A DNA stretch of 64,000 nt from Cupriavidus pauculus (GTDB taxonomy: Bacteria; Pseudomonadota; Gammaproteobacteria; Burkholderiales; Burkholderiaceae). Made by a program: the position numbers and the translations under genes. The notes beneath the pieces are model-generated. The model saw only the letters and a list, made by a program, of their open reading frames with translations, was not told where the DNA came from and searched no databases. Location: NCBI RefSeq assembly GCF_008693385.1, contig NZ_CP044065.1, positions 2,294,001 through 2,358,000 of the forward strand. Direction: 5' to 3'. Positions 38,239-49,088 of this stretch are shown in pieces (positions within the stretch are counted from its first letter, which is position 1; every line of letters starts with the position of its first letter).

Positions 38239-39036
38239 ATGCAATTACTGGAAGTTCCCGCCAAGGAAGGTTACGTCTGGTTCCGCCAGGGCATCTGGCT
38301 GTTTCGCAAGAATCCGCTCGCGTTCCTGATGCTGCTGTTCATCTACCTGATCGCGGCGCAGCTGGCCATTTTCGTCCCGCTGTTCGGCGTGATCGCGCTG
38401 CTCGTGGTGACGCCCGGCCTGTACGTGGGGGTGATGACGGCCTGTCGCGACGTGATCCAGAACAAGCGTGTGCTGCCGACCGTGCTGTTATCGGGGTTCC
38501 GGACCAACGGCAAGCAGGCCACGCGCAATCTGCTCATTCTCGGCGCGATCTATGCGGTCATGGTATTCACGCTGAGCCTGATCGCGGGCGCGCTCGTCGA
38601 TATCAGCACGCTGGCGCCGATTCTGCTCAAGCAGGAGGAACCGTCGGCGGAGTCGGTGCGGCAGCTGTATTACGCGCTGCTGCTGGGCGCGCTGCTCTAT
38701 ACGCCGATCGCGATGATGTTCTGGTTCGCGCCGCTGCTGGCGGCGTGGCACAGCGTGCCGCCCGTGAAGGCCTTGTTCTTCAGCTGGACCGCATGCTGGC
38801 GGAATCGCGGCGCGTTCTTTACGTACGCGGTGCTGTTCGCGCTGCTGATGGTCGCGATTCCGTTCTTCCTGGAAGCGGTGTTCGCGGCGTTTGGCGCGGA
38901 GGCGGTGCTGTCGTTCCTCGTCACGCCGTATTCGCTGCTGATGCTCGCGATCCTGTATTGCTCGTTCTACGCCACCTATCGCGGCTGCTTCAATATCGCC
39001 CCCGCGGAGCCGGAGGCGACGTCGGTTCAGGCCTGA
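38239..39036 (+). CDS. BPSS1780-family integral membrane protein
   Basis: A 265-residue membrane protein with five or six predicted helices. It starts MQLLEVPAKEGYVWFRQGIWLFRKNPLAFLML, the form typical of the BPSS1780 family of Burkholderiales; function unknown. It lies 5 bases after thrB and is probably co-transcribed. It is convergent with uvrD: its TGA and the uvrD stop abut with no spacer, forming TGATCA at 39034-39039. Confidence 0.88.
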   Translation: MQLLEVPAKEGYVWFRQGIWLFRKNPLAFLMLLFIYLIAAQLAIFVPLFGVIALLVVTPGLYVGVMTACRDVIQNKRVLPTVLLSGFRTNGKQATRNLLILGAIYAVMVFTLSLIAGALVDISTLAPILLKQEEPSAESVRQLYYALLLGALLYTPIAMMFWFAPLLAAWHSVPPVKALFFSWTACWRNRGAFFTYAVLFALLMVAIPFFLEAVFAAFGAEAVLSFLVTPYSLLMLAILYCSFYATYRGCFNIAPAEPEATSVQA

Positions 39037-41391
39037 TCAGTCGATCGGGTCCAGCTTGGCGACGCCAAGCGCCAGCTTCTTCGTCCCGTGGCGCTTGAAG
39101 TTGATCTGGGCGTGGGCATTGGCGCCCTCGCCCTCGATGGCCGTGATCTTGCCCTCGCCGAACTTGTTGTGGAACACGCCCTGCCCGACGCGGAAGCCGG
39201 TTTCGGCCGCGCGCTTGCTGTCGGCGTAACCGTTCCCGGTGTCCATGCCGCCTGTCGGCTTCGTGCCCGTGTAGGCCACATCCTCCGGCCGCTTGAACCA
39301 GTCCCGGCCCCACGCCGACTCCGACTTCTCGCGGCGCCCGCCGCCCATGCCACCGTAGGCCTGCTGCGGGGGCGTGAGCCACTTCAATGCGCCTTCCGGC
39401 AGCTCCTCGAAGAACCGCGACCGCACGTGGTAGCGCATCTGGCCATGCAGCACACGGCTTTGCGCGAACGACAGGTAGAGCCGCTCCCGCGCGCGCGTGA
39501 TCGCCACATACATCAGGCGGCGTTCTTCCTCGAGCCCGTCGGCCTCCATCGCGCTGTTCTCGTGCGGGAACAGCCCTTCTTCGAGGCCGGTGATAAACAC
39601 CACGTTGAACTCGAGCCCCTTGGCCGCATGCACGGTCATCATCTGCACGGCATCCTGGCCAGCCTGCGCCTGGTTGTCGCCAGCCTCGAGCGAGGCATGG
39701 GTCAGGAACGCGACCAGCGGGGTCATGACCACGGGCAACTGCTCGGGGTCGAGCACCTGCTGGGCCTGATCGCCCTCGGCCAGCGCGGGCGTGCCGGTCT
39801 GCCCGGCCGGCAGCACCGCCGCGGGCGCGTCCAGTCCGTAGCCTTCCTCCATCACGAAGGCCTGCGCGGCGGTCACCAGTTCCTGCAAGTTCTCGATGCG
39901 GTCCTGCCCTTCTTTCTCGGCCCGGTAATGCTGGATCAGGCCGCTCGTGTTGGTCACGTACTCGACCATCTCGGGCAGCGTCATGCGGCGCGTTTCGGCG
40001 CGCATCTGGTCGATCAGGCGGATAAACGCGCCCAGCGAGCTGCCGGCCTTGCCGGGCACATAGGCGACCGCTTCCGACAGCGAGCAGTTGTACTGGCGCG
40101 CGGCATCCTGCAGCGCCTCGAGCGAGCGCGCGCCGATACCGCGCGTCGGGAAATTGACCACGCGGCCGAACGCCGCGTCGTTGCGCGGATTCTCGATCAG
40201 CTGCAGATAGGCCAGCGCATGCTTGACTTCGGCGCGTTCGAAGAATCGCAGGCCACCATAGACGCGGTACGCGATGCCGGCCGAGAACAGCGCATGCTCG
40301 ATGACCCGCGACTGCGCGTTGCTGCGATAGAGAATCGCGATCTCCGAGCGCGACATGCCCTGCGCGATCTGGTCGCGAATCTCCTCGACGATCCACGAGG
40401 CTTCCTGCCCGTCCGAGCCGCCCTGGAACACGCGTACCGGTTCGCCATGCCCCGCGTCCGTGCGCAGGTTCTTGCCGAGCCGGCGCGAGTTATGGGAGAT
40501 CAGATGGTTCGCGGAATCGAGGATATTGCCGTGCGAACGGTAGTTCTGCTCGAGCTTGATCAGCTGGCGCACGCGGAATTCGTGCTCGAAGTCGCGCATA
40601 TTGCCGACGTTCGCGCCCCGGAACGCATAGATGCTCTGGTCGTCGTCGCCCACGGCGAACACCGCGGCCGCGCGGCCCGTGCCATACCCCGCCAGCATCT
40701 TGAGCCACTGGTACTGCAGCACATTGGTGTCCTGGAACTCGTCGACGAGGATATGGCGGAAGCGGTGCTGGTAGTGCTCGCGAATCGCGTCGTTGTAGCG
40801 CAGCAGCTCGTAGCAGCGCAGCAGCAATTCGGCGAAATCGACCACGCCTTCGCGCTGGCACTGCTCGTCGTAGGCGGCGTACAGGTCCACGAAACGGCGG
40901 TTGTAGTCGTCGTTGGCCTCGACGTCGGCCGGCCGCAGCCCCTGCTCCTTCGCGTTGTTGATGAAGTACTGGAGGTTCTTGGCCGGGTACTTCTCGTCAT
41001 CGACGTTGAGCGCCTTGAGCAGGCGCTTGAGCGACGAAAGCTGGTCCTGCGAGTCGAGGATCGCGAATGTCTGCGGCAGGCCCGCATCGCGGAAATGCGC
41101 GCGCAGCATGCGGTTGCACAGCCCGTGGAACGTGCCGATCCACATGCCGCGCGTGTTGATGGGCAGCATCGCGGCCAGCCGCGTCTGCATTTCCTTGGCC
41201 GCCTTGTTGGTAAAGGTCACCGCGAGCACGCCGGCCGGCGAAACGTGGCCGTTCTGGATCAGCCAGGCGATCCGGGTGGTCAGCACGCGGGTTTTGCCAC
41301 TGCCAGCGCCCGCCAGGATCAGCGCCGGCTCGTCGGGTAGCGTGACGGCGGCGAGTTGTTCGGCGTTGAGATTGGCGAGCAGGTTGGACAT
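39037..41391 (-). CDS. uvrD: ATP-dependent DNA helicase UvrD/PcrA
   Basis: A 784-residue SF1A 3'-5' helicase for nucleotide-excision and mismatch repair. Motifs: [12 protein letters not shown] (about 25-35), Ia [62 protein letters not shown], [15 protein letters not shown]. The C-terminal Tudor-like tail ([15 protein letters not shown]) that binds RNA polymerase is present. Start ATG at 41391 (MSNLLANLN) is preferred; a TTG six codons earlier is possible. Rep is less likely because of the C-terminal tail. Confidence 0.95.
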   Translation of the reverse strand: MSNLLANLNAEQLAAVTLPDEPALILAGAGSGKTRVLTTRIAWLIQNGHVSPAGVLAVTFTNKAAKEMQTRLAAMLPINTRGMWIGTFHGLCNRMLRAHFRDAGLPQTFAILDSQDQLSSLKRLLKALNVDDEKYPAKNLQYFINNAKEQGLRPADVEANDDYNRRFVDLYAAYDEQCQREGVVDFAELLLRCYELLRYNDAIREHYQHRFRHILVDEFQDTNVLQYQWLKMLAGYGTGRAAAVFAVGDDDQSIYAFRGANVGNMRDFEHEFRVRQLIKLEQNYRSHGNILDSANHLISHNSRRLGKNLRTDAGHGEPVRVFQGGSDGQEASWIVEEIRDQIAQGMSRSEIAILYRSNAQSRVIEHALFSAGIAYRVYGGLRFFERAEVKHALAYLQLIENPRNDAAFGRVVNFPTRGIGARSLEALQDAARQYNCSLSEAVAYVPGKAGSSLGAFIRLIDQMRAETRRMTLPEMVEYVTNTSGLIQHYRAEKEGQDRIENLQELVTAAQAFVMEEGYGLDAPAAVLPAGQTGTPALAEGDQAQQVLDPEQLPVVMTPLVAFLTHASLEAGDNQAQAGQDAVQMMTVHAAKGLEFNVVFITGLEEGLFPHENSAMEADGLEEERRLMYVAITRARERLYLSFAQSRVLHGQMRYHVRSRFFEELPEGALKWLTPPQQAYGGMGGGRREKSESAWGRDWFKRPEDVAYTGTKPTGGMDTGNGYADSKRAAETGFRVGQGVFHNKFGEGKITAIEGEGANAHAQINFKRHGTKKLALGVAKLDPID

Positions 41392-41434
41392 TCGCTGGAT
41401 TTGCGTCAAGAAAGGGCCTTTGCGGATAGCCGGG

Positions 41435-41462
41435 ATTATACCGGCCCCTTATCCCCTATAAT
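41435..41462. promoter_or_regulatory. Two opposed TATAAT boxes between uvrD and valS
   Basis: TATAAT reads on the minus strand at 41435-41440 (for uvrD) and on the plus strand at 41457-41462 (for valS). Neither has a convincing -35 at 16-18 bases. The perfect hexamers in an otherwise GC-rich gap make a divergent promoter pair likely. Confidence 0.48.
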
Positions 41463-41529
41463 TTGTCGTTTCGCCGACGCCTTTGCCGACGCGGCCCCTA
41501 AGACATACCGATACCGAGCGACACCGAGC

Positions 41530-44400
41530 ATGACCGCAGAAGACCAGTCCCTTGCCAAGAGCTTCGAACCCGCCGCCATCGAGGCGAAGTGGGGCCCCGA
41601 ATGGGAGCGCCGCGGCATTGCCCAGCCGACGTTCGACCCCGCCAAGCCGAACTTCGCGATCCAGCTGCCTCCGCCCAATGTGACCGGCACGCTCCACATG
41701 GGCCACGCGTTCAACCAGACCATCATGGATGGCCTGACGCGCCACGCGCGCATGCGCGGCGCCAATACGCTGTGGGTACCTGGCACGGACCACGCGGGCA
41801 TCGCCACCCAGATCGTCGTGGAGCGCCAGCTGGAGGCGCAGGGCGTCTCGCGCCACGACCTCGGCCGCGAGAAGTTCACCGAGAAGGTCTGGGCATGGAA
41901 GGAAGAGTCGGGCTCGACCATCACGCGCCAGGTGCGCCGCATGGGCGCATCGATCGACTGGACGCGCGAGTACTTCACGATGTCCCCGGACATGTCGAAG
42001 GCCGTGACCGAGGTGTTCGTGCGCCTGTATGAACAGGGTCTGATCTACCGCGGCAAGCGCCTCGTCAACTGGGATCCCGTGCTCGGCACCGCGGTGTCGG
42101 ACCTCGAGGTGGACAGCGTCGAGGAAGACGGCTCGCTCTGGCATATCCACTACCCCCTCGTGGAGGCCGACGGCGTGCGCGGCCTGACCCACCTGACCGT
42201 GGCCACCACGCGTCCGGAAACCATGCTCGGCGATACCGCGGTGATGGTGCACCCCGAAGACGAGCGCTACGCGCATCTGATCGGCAAGTTCGTCAAGCTG
42301 CCGCTGACCGATCGCCAGATTCCCGTGATCGCCGACGAATACGTCGATCGCGCGTTCGGCACGGGTGTGGTCAAGGTGACCCCGGGCCACGATTTCAACG
42401 ACTATGCGGTGGGCCAGCGCCACAACCTGCCGCAACTCTCGATCCTCACGCTCGACGCGAAGATCGTCGCCGACGCGCCGGCCGCGTATGCGGGGCTCGA
42501 TCGCTTCGACGCACGCAAGCAGATCGTCGCCGACCTCGACGCGCAGGGCCTGCTCGGCGAGATCAAGAAGCACAAGCTCATGGTGCCGCGCAGCGAGCGT
42601 ACGGGCAGCGTGATCGAGCCGATGCTGACCGACCAGTGGTTCGTCGCGATGAGCAAGCCCGCGCCGGAAGGCACGTATTTCCCGGGCCGTTCCATCGCCG
42701 ACGTGGCGCTGGACGCCGTGAAGAGCGGCGAGATCAAGCTGGTGCCGGAAAACTGGAACAGCACGTACAACCAGTGGCTCGAGAACATCCAGGACTGGTG
42801 CATCTCGCGCCAGCTGTGGTGGGGCCATCAGATCCCGGCCTGGTACGACGACGCGGGCAACTGCTACGTCGGCCGCACCGAGGAAGAAGCGCTGGCGAAG
42901 CAGCAGGCAGCCGGCGGATCCGGCCCGCTGCGCCGCGAGGAAGACGTGCTCGACACGTGGTTCTCTTCCGCGCTGGTACCGTTCTCGTCGCTGGGCTGGC
43001 CCGAAGAGACGCCCGAGATCCAGCACTTCCTGCCGTCGTCGGTGCTGGTCACCGGCTACGACATCATCTTCTTCTGGGTGGCGCGCATGGTCATGATGAC
43101 CAGGCACTTCACCGGCAAGGTGCCCTTCCACACCGTGTACGTGCATGGCCTCGTGCGCGACTCGGAAGGCAAGAAGATGAGCAAGTCCGAGGGCAACACG
43201 CTGGACCCCGTTGACCTGATCGACGGCATCGAACTCGAGCCGCTGCTCAAGAAGCGCACCACGGGCCTGCGCCGTCCGAAGGACGCGCCGCGCATCGAGT
43301 CGAAGACGAAGAAGGAATTCCCGAACGGCATTCCCTCGTTCGGCGCCGACGCGCTGCGCTTCACGTTCGCGTCGCTGGCCACGCTGGGCCGCAACATCAA
43401 CTTCGACACGGGCCGCTGCGAGGGTTACCGCAACTTCTGCAACAAGCTGTGGAACGCCACGCGCTTCGTGCTGATGAACACCGAGGGCCATGACTGCGGC
43501 ATGGGCCCGTGCAACAAGGATTGCGGTCCCGAAGGCTATCTCGATTTCTCGCAGGCGGACCGCTGGATCGTGTCGCTGCTGCAGCGCGTGGAAGCCGAGG
43601 TGGACAAGGGCTTCGCGGAATACCGTTTCGACAATATCGCCAGCGCCATCTACAAGTTCGTATGGGACGAGTACTGCGACTGGTACCTCGAAATGGCCAA
43701 GGTGCAGATCCAGAACGGCACGCCCGCGCAACAGCGCGCCACGCGCCGCACGCTGCTGCGCGTGCTGGAGACGGTACTGCGCCTCGCGCACCCGATCATC
43801 CCGTTCATTACCGAGGAACTGTGGCAAAAGGTCGCCCCGCTGGCGGACCGCGCCAAGGGCGACGGCACCGAGTCGATCGCACTGCAGGCCTACCCGCAGC
43901 CCGCGGCGGCCAAGCTCGACGAAGCCGCCGAGCAATGGGTGGCGCAGCTCAAGGCCGTGGTGGACGCGTGCCGTAACCTGCGCGGCGAGATGAATATTTC
44001 CCCGGCGCAACGCATTCCGCTCTATGCGCACGGCGACAGCGCGTTCCTGAAGTCCGTGGGGCCCTATGTGCAGGCGCTCGCGAAACTCTCGGAAGTGCGC
44101 GTGTTCGAAGACGAATCCGAGCTGATGCGCGAGGGTGCCGGCGCGCCGGTGGCGATCGTCGGCGGGAACCACCTGCTGCTGAAGATCGAGATCGACGTGG
44201 CGGCCGAGCGTATCCGCCTGGCCAAGGAAGCCGATCGCATCGGTGCCGAGATCGTCAAGTGCCGCGGCAAGCTGTCCAACGAAAGCTTCGTGGCCAAGGC
44301 GCCGCCGGCCGTCGTCGCGCAGGAAACGCAGCGTTTGTCGGATTTCGAACAGACGCTGGCGAAGCTGCAGGATCAACTACAGCGACTGCCCGCCGCCTGA
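41530..44400 (+). CDS. valS: Valyl-tRNA synthetase
   Basis: A 956-residue class I synthetase. The HIGH-type motif is in [17 protein letters not shown] (about 45-60), the KMSKS motif is [10 protein letters not shown], and between them lies the CP1 editing domain that hydrolyses Thr-tRNA(Val). The C-terminal 70 residues form the coiled-coil arm ([23 protein letters not shown]). The ATG at 41530 starts [14 protein letters not shown]; the upstream open frame crosses the promoter and is not coding. galU follows after 165 bases on the same strand. Confidence 0.97.
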   Translation: MTAEDQSLAKSFEPAAIEAKWGPEWERRGIAQPTFDPAKPNFAIQLPPPNVTGTLHMGHAFNQTIMDGLTRHARMRGANTLWVPGTDHAGIATQIVVERQLEAQGVSRHDLGREKFTEKVWAWKEESGSTITRQVRRMGASIDWTREYFTMSPDMSKAVTEVFVRLYEQGLIYRGKRLVNWDPVLGTAVSDLEVDSVEEDGSLWHIHYPLVEADGVRGLTHLTVATTRPETMLGDTAVMVHPEDERYAHLIGKFVKLPLTDRQIPVIADEYVDRAFGTGVVKVTPGHDFNDYAVGQRHNLPQLSILTLDAKIVADAPAAYAGLDRFDARKQIVADLDAQGLLGEIKKHKLMVPRSERTGSVIEPMLTDQWFVAMSKPAPEGTYFPGRSIADVALDAVKSGEIKLVPENWNSTYNQWLENIQDWCISRQLWWGHQIPAWYDDAGNCYVGRTEEEALAKQQAAGGSGPLRREEDVLDTWFSSALVPFSSLGWPEETPEIQHFLPSSVLVTGYDIIFFWVARMVMMTRHFTGKVPFHTVYVHGLVRDSEGKKMSKSEGNTLDPVDLIDGIELEPLLKKRTTGLRRPKDAPRIESKTKKEFPNGIPSFGADALRFTFASLATLGRNINFDTGRCEGYRNFCNKLWNATRFVLMNTEGHDCGMGPCNKDCGPEGYLDFSQADRWIVSLLQRVEAEVDKGFAEYRFDNIASAIYKFVWDEYCDWYLEMAKVQIQNGTPAQQRATRRTLLRVLETVLRLAHPIIPFITEELWQKVAPLADRAKGDGTESIALQAYPQPAAAKLDEAAEQWVAQLKAVVDACRNLRGEMNISPAQRIPLYAHGDSAFLKSVGPYVQALAKLSEVRVFEDESELMREGAGAPVAIVGGNHLLLKIEIDVAAERIRLAKEADRIGAEIVKCRGKLSNESFVAKAPPAVVAQETQRLSDFEQTLAKLQDQLQRLPAA

Positions 44401-44458
44401 ACTACGAGACACCGCGCGGGGATCGGCATGGAAGTTGCGTGCCGTTTTCCGTGCAGCA

Positions 44459-44483
44459 TCCGACTATTGTGAGAAAAGTCGGA
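44459..44483 (+). promoter_or_regulatory. Inverted repeat in the galU leader
   Basis: TCCGACT and AGTCGGA face each other across 11 bases, 83 bases before galU. It could be an operator or a leader hairpin. No T run follows, so it is not a standard terminator. Confidence 0.3.
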
Positions 44484-44565
44484 CAGTCACGGACAGACGA
44501 CCCCCCCGGCCATCCGGCACGGTAATGCACCGGCAACAGCCACCGGAATAGAAAGGAATTCTGAT

Positions 44566-45432
44566 ATGGAAAACCGCGTCACCAAGGCCGTCTTCCCGGT
44601 CGCGGGACTGGGCACCCGTTTTCTGCCCGCGACCAAGGCCAGCCCCAAGGAGATGCTGCCAGTGGTGGACAAGCCGCTGATCCAGTATGCCGTGGAAGAG
44701 GCGATGGCTGCCGGCATTACCGAGATGATCTTCGTGACGGGCCGCTCGAAGCGCGCCATCGAGGATCATTTCGACAAGGCGTATGAACTCGAGGCCGAAC
44801 TCGAAGCCAAGAACAAGCGCGCGCTGCTCGATGTGGTGCGCTCGATCAAGCCGTCGCACGTGGAATGCTTCTACGTGCGCCAGCCCGAGGCACTGGGTCT
44901 GGGCCACGCGGTGCTCTGCGCCGCCAAGCTCGTGGGCGACGAACCGTTCGCGGTCATGCTCGCGGACGATCTGCTCGACGGCGACACGCCGATCATGAAG
45001 CAGATGGTCGACGTCTATAACCACTACAACTGCTCGGTGCTCGGCGTTGAAGAAATCGCCCCCGAACAGAGCCGTTCCTACGGTGTGGTGGAAGGCCGCG
45101 AATGGGACGAGCGCGTGATCAAGATGTCGGGCATCGTCGAAAAGCCGGCGCCCGAGGACGCACCGTCGAACCTCGGCGTGGTGGGCCGTTATATCCTGAC
45201 GCCGCGTATCTTCGACCATATCCGCGACCTGAAGCCCGGCGCGGGCGGCGAATTCCAGCTGACGGATGCGATCCAGTCGATGCTGGATCAGGAACAGGTG
45301 CTCGCGTACCGCTACAACGGCGTGCGCTACGACTGCGGCAGCAAGCTGGGCCTGCTGAAGGCCACTGTGGAATTCGCGCTCAAGCACCCCGAGGTGCGGG
45401 ACGAATTCAGTGCCTATCTGGCAAATCGCTGA
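44566..45432 (+). CDS. galU: UTP-glucose-1-phosphate uridylyltransferase
   Basis: A 288-residue enzyme forming UDP-glucose from UTP and glucose 1-phosphate, for LPS, capsule and trehalose-type sugars. The nucleotide-binding opening [63 protein letters not shown] and [12 protein letters not shown] are family hallmarks. The ATG follows GAAAGGAATTCTGAT, with an AAGGA SD about 8 bases up. It is convergent with the tusA-like gene; a strong palindrome lies in the 43-base gap. Confidence 0.96.
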   Translation: MENRVTKAVFPVAGLGTRFLPATKASPKEMLPVVDKPLIQYAVEEAMAAGITEMIFVTGRSKRAIEDHFDKAYELEAELEAKNKRALLDVVRSIKPSHVECFYVRQPEALGLGHAVLCAAKLVGDEPFAVMLADDLLDGDTPIMKQMVDVYNHYNCSVLGVEEIAPEQSRSYGVVEGREWDERVIKMSGIVEKPAPEDAPSNLGVVGRYILTPRIFDHIRDLKPGAGGEFQLTDAIQSMLDQEQVLAYRYNGVRYDCGSKLGLLKATVEFALKHPEVRDEFSAYLANR

Positions 45433-45440
45433 TGGTTTTC

Positions 45441-45465
45441 ACCCCTCTCCCGCCGGGAGAGGGGT
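45441..45465. repeat. REP-like palindrome between galU and tusA-like gene
   Basis: ACCCCTCTCCC-GCC-GGGAGAGGGGT, a perfect 11-bp stem. It shares the CCTCTCCC/GGGAGAGG core with the palindrome at 49049-49070. Such elements are scattered between genes in Cupriavidus/Ralstonia-type genomes; it may also act as a two-way transcription barrier. Confidence 0.75.
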
Positions 45466-45475
45466 CAGCGCCCTC

Positions 45476-45703
45476 TCAGCGGCGCTTCATGTAGAACGTG
45501 AAGACCTTGTCCACTTCCTGGTGGGACAGCAGTTCATTGCCGGTCTGCTTGGCAAACGCCTGAAAATCGCGCGGCGAGCCCGGATCGGTCGCCAGCACCT
45601 TCAGCACATCGCCGCTTGCCATATCGGCCAGGGCCTTCTTCGTACGCAGGATCGGCAGCGGGCAATTCAGGCCGCGCGCGTCCACTTCCTTCTGAAATTC
45701 CAT
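45476..45703 (-). CDS. TusA/SirA-family sulfur-carrier protein
   Basis: A 75-residue protein with the SirA-like fold. The CPxP motif with the reactive cysteine is in ARGLNCPLPILRTKKAL (about residues 8-24). TusA passes persulfide sulfur for tRNA thiolation or molybdenum-cofactor work; which role applies here is not fixed. The ATG at 45703 is chosen from the conserved start MEFQKEVDARGLNCP; the longer open frame upstream overlaps the Nudix gene out of phase. A TACAAT on the minus strand (45755-45760) is a possible -10. Confidence 0.92.
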   Translation of the reverse strand: MEFQKEVDARGLNCPLPILRTKKALADMASGDVLKVLATDPGSPRDFQAFAKQTGNELLSHQEVDKVFTFYMKRR

Positions 45704-45743
45704 ACCTCGTCTTCCCGTTTCAAATCGGCCGTATCGGATCTCA

Positions 45744-46331
45744 CTACAGCCGGTATTGTAGCGAAGCATCCAAGCGCCTGAAGTCCGTCGGCCTGCGCGG
45801 GTCCTCGATATCCTCGCCGGTCTGCCGGTCGAAGAAACGCACGGGATAACCGCGGGCCTGCAGGAAATCCGCGACCGCGAAGCCCGTGCCCGCACTCCAG
45901 ATGCGCACCTTCTCGGGTGCTACGAGCTTGTATTCGGCCAGTTCCTCGGACAGCGCGATGGTGCCGCTCGCCTTCACGTGATAGGCGATGATCAGCTCGT
46001 TCTTGCGCATGAATTCGTAGACGCCGATCAGCGACACCGATTCGGTGTCCAGATTGGTCTCTTCCTTGAGTTCGCGTGCCACGCCGAGCTCGGGCGTCTC
46101 GTCACGCTCGAGAAAGCCTGTGACCAGCGCGAACATCTTTTCCGGCCACGCCGCATTGCGCGCCAGCAACAGCTTGTCTTCGTACTCCACCACGGCCGCC
46201 AGCACGGGCAGCGGGTTGTTCCAGTGCACGAATCCGCATCCTTCCGTGACGCAGGCGCTGCGGTCACGTCCGGCATGCGGGAGCACCTGCAACGAGGCGC
46301 CGCACTGCGGGCAATAACGGTAGGGTTGCAT
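45744..46331 (-). CDS. Nudix hydrolase with N-terminal zinc ribbon
   Basis: A 195-residue Nudix enzyme. A zinc-ribbon-like pair of CxxC (YCPQCG and a later Cys pair in CVTEGCGF) is at about 7-32. The Nudix box GFLERDETPELGVARELKEETNL is at about 72-94 with the catalytic REhhEE pattern (RELKEE). NADH-pyrophosphatase-like (NudC-like) activity is possible, but the C-terminal SQPWPFPxS signature of NudC is not seen, so the substrate stays open. It lies between the tautomerase and tusA-like genes, all on one strand with gaps of about 40-55 bases. Confidence 0.9.
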   Translation of the reverse strand: MQPYRYCPQCGASLQVLPHAGRDRSACVTEGCGFVHWNNPLPVLAAVVEYEDKLLLARNAAWPEKMFALVTGFLERDETPELGVARELKEETNLDTESVSLIGVYEFMRKNELIIAYHVKASGTIALSEELAEYKLVAPEKVRIWSAGTGFAVADFLQARGYPVRFFDRQTGEDIEDPRRPTDFRRLDASLQYRL

Positions 46332-46386
46332 GTGAGGGCTCGCTCTTCTACGTTGGCGTTTATCTGTCGTTTTTATGGACCCGCGC

Positions 46387-46575
46387 TTACTTCTGTTCGG
46401 ACCAGAGCTTGCCGCCGGTGGCCCAGTTCTCGCGCTTGACCTCGTCGATGATGATATCGACGCTGCCGGGCTCGCAGCCCAGTGTCTCGCAGGTGACGCG
46501 CGTCACCGCCTCGACCAGCTTGCGGCGCTGATCGAGAGGACGTCCTTCAAACAACTCGATTCGAAACGTTGGCAT
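46387..46575 (-). CDS. 4-oxalocrotonate tautomerase-family protein
   Basis: A 62-residue small tautomerase. The start at 46575 puts Pro directly after Met (MPTFRIELFEGR), and removal of Met gives the catalytic N-terminal Pro1; a GTG two codons earlier would hide it. The basic patch (RPLDQRRKL) and the C-terminal NWATGGKLWSEQK are family-like. AGGAG lies 10 bases upstream. The substrate is not known; the context (Nudix, TusA-like) gives no pathway. Confidence 0.88.
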   Translation of the reverse strand: MPTFRIELFEGRPLDQRRKLVEAVTRVTCETLGCEPGSVDIIIDEVKRENWATGGKLWSEQK

Positions 46576-46757
46576 TACCACTGACTCCTAGTAAAAATCT
46601 CGCGCCATCGATGGTCGCGAGGGTGTTGAAACCGCTACTGTAGCGCCAGTCCGGCCAGGCGGCCATCGCGAGTGCCCGGCCGCCGTCGCGATGTGGCCGG
46701 TGGTCTACACTTGGAAGTGGCGCGGTCACGGCATTCCTTCCGGACGCGCGCGCGACC

Positions 46758-48176
46758 ATGGCACTCCCCTTCGGCAAGATCGCCCCCCGGATGACCCGCC
46801 TGGCATGGCGCGCCGGCCAGGCGCTGCTGGCGGTATTCGCCTGTGCGCTGGCCCTGTCGGGCGCCGCCCCCGCGCAGGCCGTGGATACCGCCCCCGCGAC
46901 CGCGCCCGTCTACGTGGTGCCGCTGCGCGGCGCGGTCGGCCCGGCCACCGCGCATTTCGTGACCCACGGCATCGAACAGGCGCGGCGTGCCAATGCGCAA
47001 CTCGTCGTGATCGAAATGGATACGCCGGGCGGTCTCGACCGTTCGATGCGCGACATCATCCAGGCGATTCTCGCCTCCCCCGTGCCGGTGGCGACCTATG
47101 TGTCGCCCGGCGGCGCGCGCGCGGCGAGCGCCGGGGCGTACATCCTCTACGCGAGCCATATCGCGGCCATGGCGCCCGGCACCAATGTCGGCGCGGCCAG
47201 TCCGGTGGCCATCGGCATCGGTGGCCCGCAGCGTGGCGACCATGGGGACCGCGGAGCCGCCTCGGCGCCGGCCGGTGCCGGCAGCGAGGACACGATGGCG
47301 CGCAAGCAGATGCACGATGCCTCGGCGTATATCCGCGGCCTCGCGCAACTGCGACAGCGCAATGTGGAATGGGCCGAGCGGGCCGTACGGGAGGCCGTGA
47401 GCCTGTCGGCGAGCGAAGCCGTCGCGCAGCATGTGGCGGACCTCGTGGCGCCGGACCTGCCCGCGCTCTTGCGGCAGATCGACGGCCGCAGGGTCGAGGC
47501 GGCGGGCGCCCAGCGCGTGCTGCGCACGGCGAACGCGCCCGTGGTGGCCACCGAGCCGGACTGGCGCGCGCGGCTGCTGGCCGTGATCACCGACCCCAGC
47601 GTGGCGCTGGTGCTGATGATGATCGGCATCTACGCGCTGCTTTTCGAATTCTCCACGCCCGGCATGGTCGCGCCCGGCGTCATCGGCGCCATTTGCCTGG
47701 TAGTCGGCCTGTTCGCGCTGCAGATGCTGCCGTTGAACTATGCGGGCCTTGCGCTGGTCGCACTGGGCATCGGCTGCATGGTCGCGGAGATGTTCCTGCC
47801 CACGCTGGGCGTGCTCGGTGTCGGCGGCGCCGTGGCGTTTGCCATTGGCGCCGTGATGCTGATCGATACCGACGTGCCCGGCTTCGGCATTCCGCTGACG
47901 GTCATCGCGGTGCTGGCGCTCTCGTCCGTGGCGTTCGTATTCGCGATGTCGGCGCTCGTGCTGCGCACGCGACGGCGGCCCATCGTCAGCGGCGGGGATA
48001 CGATCGTCGGCCGGACCGGCATGGTGATCGCCGATGCCACGCTGGACCACGATGGATGGGCTTCCGTCGATGGCGAGCAGTGGCGCGTGCGCACCGCCAC
48101 GCCGCTGGCGCGCGGACAGTCGGTGCGCGTGACCGCGCGGGACGGACTCGTACTCGATGTGATTGCCATCGACTGA
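46758..48176 (+). CDS. NfeD-family membrane serine protease (NfeD1b-like)
   Basis: A 472-residue membrane protein. A signal-like helix (about 18-40) precedes a ClpP/SppA-type protease domain with the Ser nucleophile in [14 protein letters not shown] and the Lys in [16 protein letters not shown]. Then come four or five membrane helices (about 270-405) and a C-terminal OB-fold NfeD domain ([24 protein letters not shown]). Archaeal relatives cleave stomatin; here the slipin gene follows 64 bases downstream, the classical pairing. Full-length, with catalytic residues kept. Confidence 0.93.
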   Translation: MALPFGKIAPRMTRLAWRAGQALLAVFACALALSGAAPAQAVDTAPATAPVYVVPLRGAVGPATAHFVTHGIEQARRANAQLVVIEMDTPGGLDRSMRDIIQAILASPVPVATYVSPGGARAASAGAYILYASHIAAMAPGTNVGAASPVAIGIGGPQRGDHGDRGAASAPAGAGSEDTMARKQMHDASAYIRGLAQLRQRNVEWAERAVREAVSLSASEAVAQHVADLVAPDLPALLRQIDGRRVEAAGAQRVLRTANAPVVATEPDWRARLLAVITDPSVALVLMMIGIYALLFEFSTPGMVAPGVIGAICLVVGLFALQMLPLNYAGLALVALGIGCMVAEMFLPTLGVLGVGGAVAFAIGAVMLIDTDVPGFGIPLTVIAVLALSSVAFVFAMSALVLRTRRRPIVSGGDTIVGRTGMVIADATLDHDGWASVDGEQWRVRTATPLARGQSVRVTARDGLVLDVIAID

Positions 48177-48240
48177 TGGCTCGATTGACGCAGATTTTCG
48201 GGAAGTTCGACGGGCGCAGGACAACTACAAGGAGTCTCTC

Positions 48241-49029
48241 ATGGCGTTTGGATTCAGCTTTGGCGGTCTGATCTTCCTGCTGGCGCTGCTGGTCATTGCA
48301 TCGGTACGCGTGCTGCGCGAGTACGAACGCGGTGTGGTCTTCATGCTCGGCCGCTTCTGGCGCGTCAAGGGGCCTGGGCTCGTGCTGATCATTCCGGCCG
48401 TGCAGCAGATGGTGCGCGTGGACCTGCGCACGGTGGTCATGGACGTGCCGCCGCAGGACGTGATCTCGCACGACAACGTGTCGGTGAAGGTCAACGCGGT
48501 GGTCTATTTCCGCGTGGTGGATCCCGAGCGCGCGATCATCCAGGTGGCCAACTTTCTCGAGGCCACGAGCCAGCTCGCGCAGACCACGCTGCGCGCGGTG
48601 CTGGGCAAGCACGAGCTCGACGAAATGCTCGCCGAGCGCGAGAAACTCAACCTCGATATCCAGAAGGTGCTCGACGCGCAGACCGATGCGTGGGGCATCA
48701 AGGTCTCGAACGTCGAGATCAAGCACGTCGATATCAACGAGTCGATGGTGCGCGCGATCGCAAGGCAGGCCGAGGCCGAGCGCGAGCGGCGCGCGAAGGT
48801 GATTCATGCGGAGGGGGAAATGCAGGCTTCCGAGAAACTGCTCGAAGCCGCGCAGATGCTGGCGCGGCAGCCGCAGGCGATGCAGCTGCGCTATATGCAG
48901 ACGCTGACGCAGATCGCCGGCGATCGGACGACGACGATTGTATTTCCGTTGCCGGTGGACTTGATCAATACGCTGGCGAGTGCCCTCACTCCGGGCCCCT
49001 CTCCCCAAGAGAGCGGGGAGAAAACCTGA
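48241..49029 (+). CDS. Slipin (stomatin/SPFH-family) membrane protein
   Basis: A 262-residue SPFH-domain protein. One N-terminal membrane helix (about 6-24: [18 protein letters not shown]) precedes the SPFH domain ([26 protein letters not shown]) and a charged coiled coil ([23 protein letters not shown]). AAGGAG lies 8 bases before the ATG. It likely forms ring-like membrane scaffolds with NfeD. The last 13 or so residues ([13 protein letters not shown]) are encoded by a palindromic repeat rather than by conserved slipin sequence. Confidence 0.93.
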   Translation: MAFGFSFGGLIFLLALLVIASVRVLREYERGVVFMLGRFWRVKGPGLVLIIPAVQQMVRVDLRTVVMDVPPQDVISHDNVSVKVNAVVYFRVVDPERAIIQVANFLEATSQLAQTTLRAVLGKHELDEMLAEREKLNLDIQKVLDAQTDAWGIKVSNVEIKHVDINESMVRAIARQAEAERERRAKVIHAEGEMQASEKLLEAAQMLARQPQAMQLRYMQTLTQIAGDRTTTIVFPLPVDLINTLASALTPGPSPQESGEKT

Positions 49030-49070
49030 AACAACAGGTTCTCTACCGCCTCTCCCCGAGAGGGGAGAGG
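49001..49070. repeat. Cluster of three inverted repeats between slipin and alaS
   Basis: CTCCCC/GGGGAG (49001-49020), AACCTG/CAGGTT (49023-49040) and CCTCTCCCC/GGGGAGAGG (49049-49070) lie in a row. The first is inside the slipin reading frame. The last shares its core with the palindrome at 45441-45465. The cluster probably ends transcription from both sides. Confidence 0.75.
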
Positions 49071-49088
49071 GGAGCAAACCCTGCAGAC

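Noticed and set aside
41449..44376. A 975-codon minus-strand open frame opposite valS
   Set aside because: It mirrors valS codon by codon and shows no conserved motif; long antisense frames are expected at this GC content.
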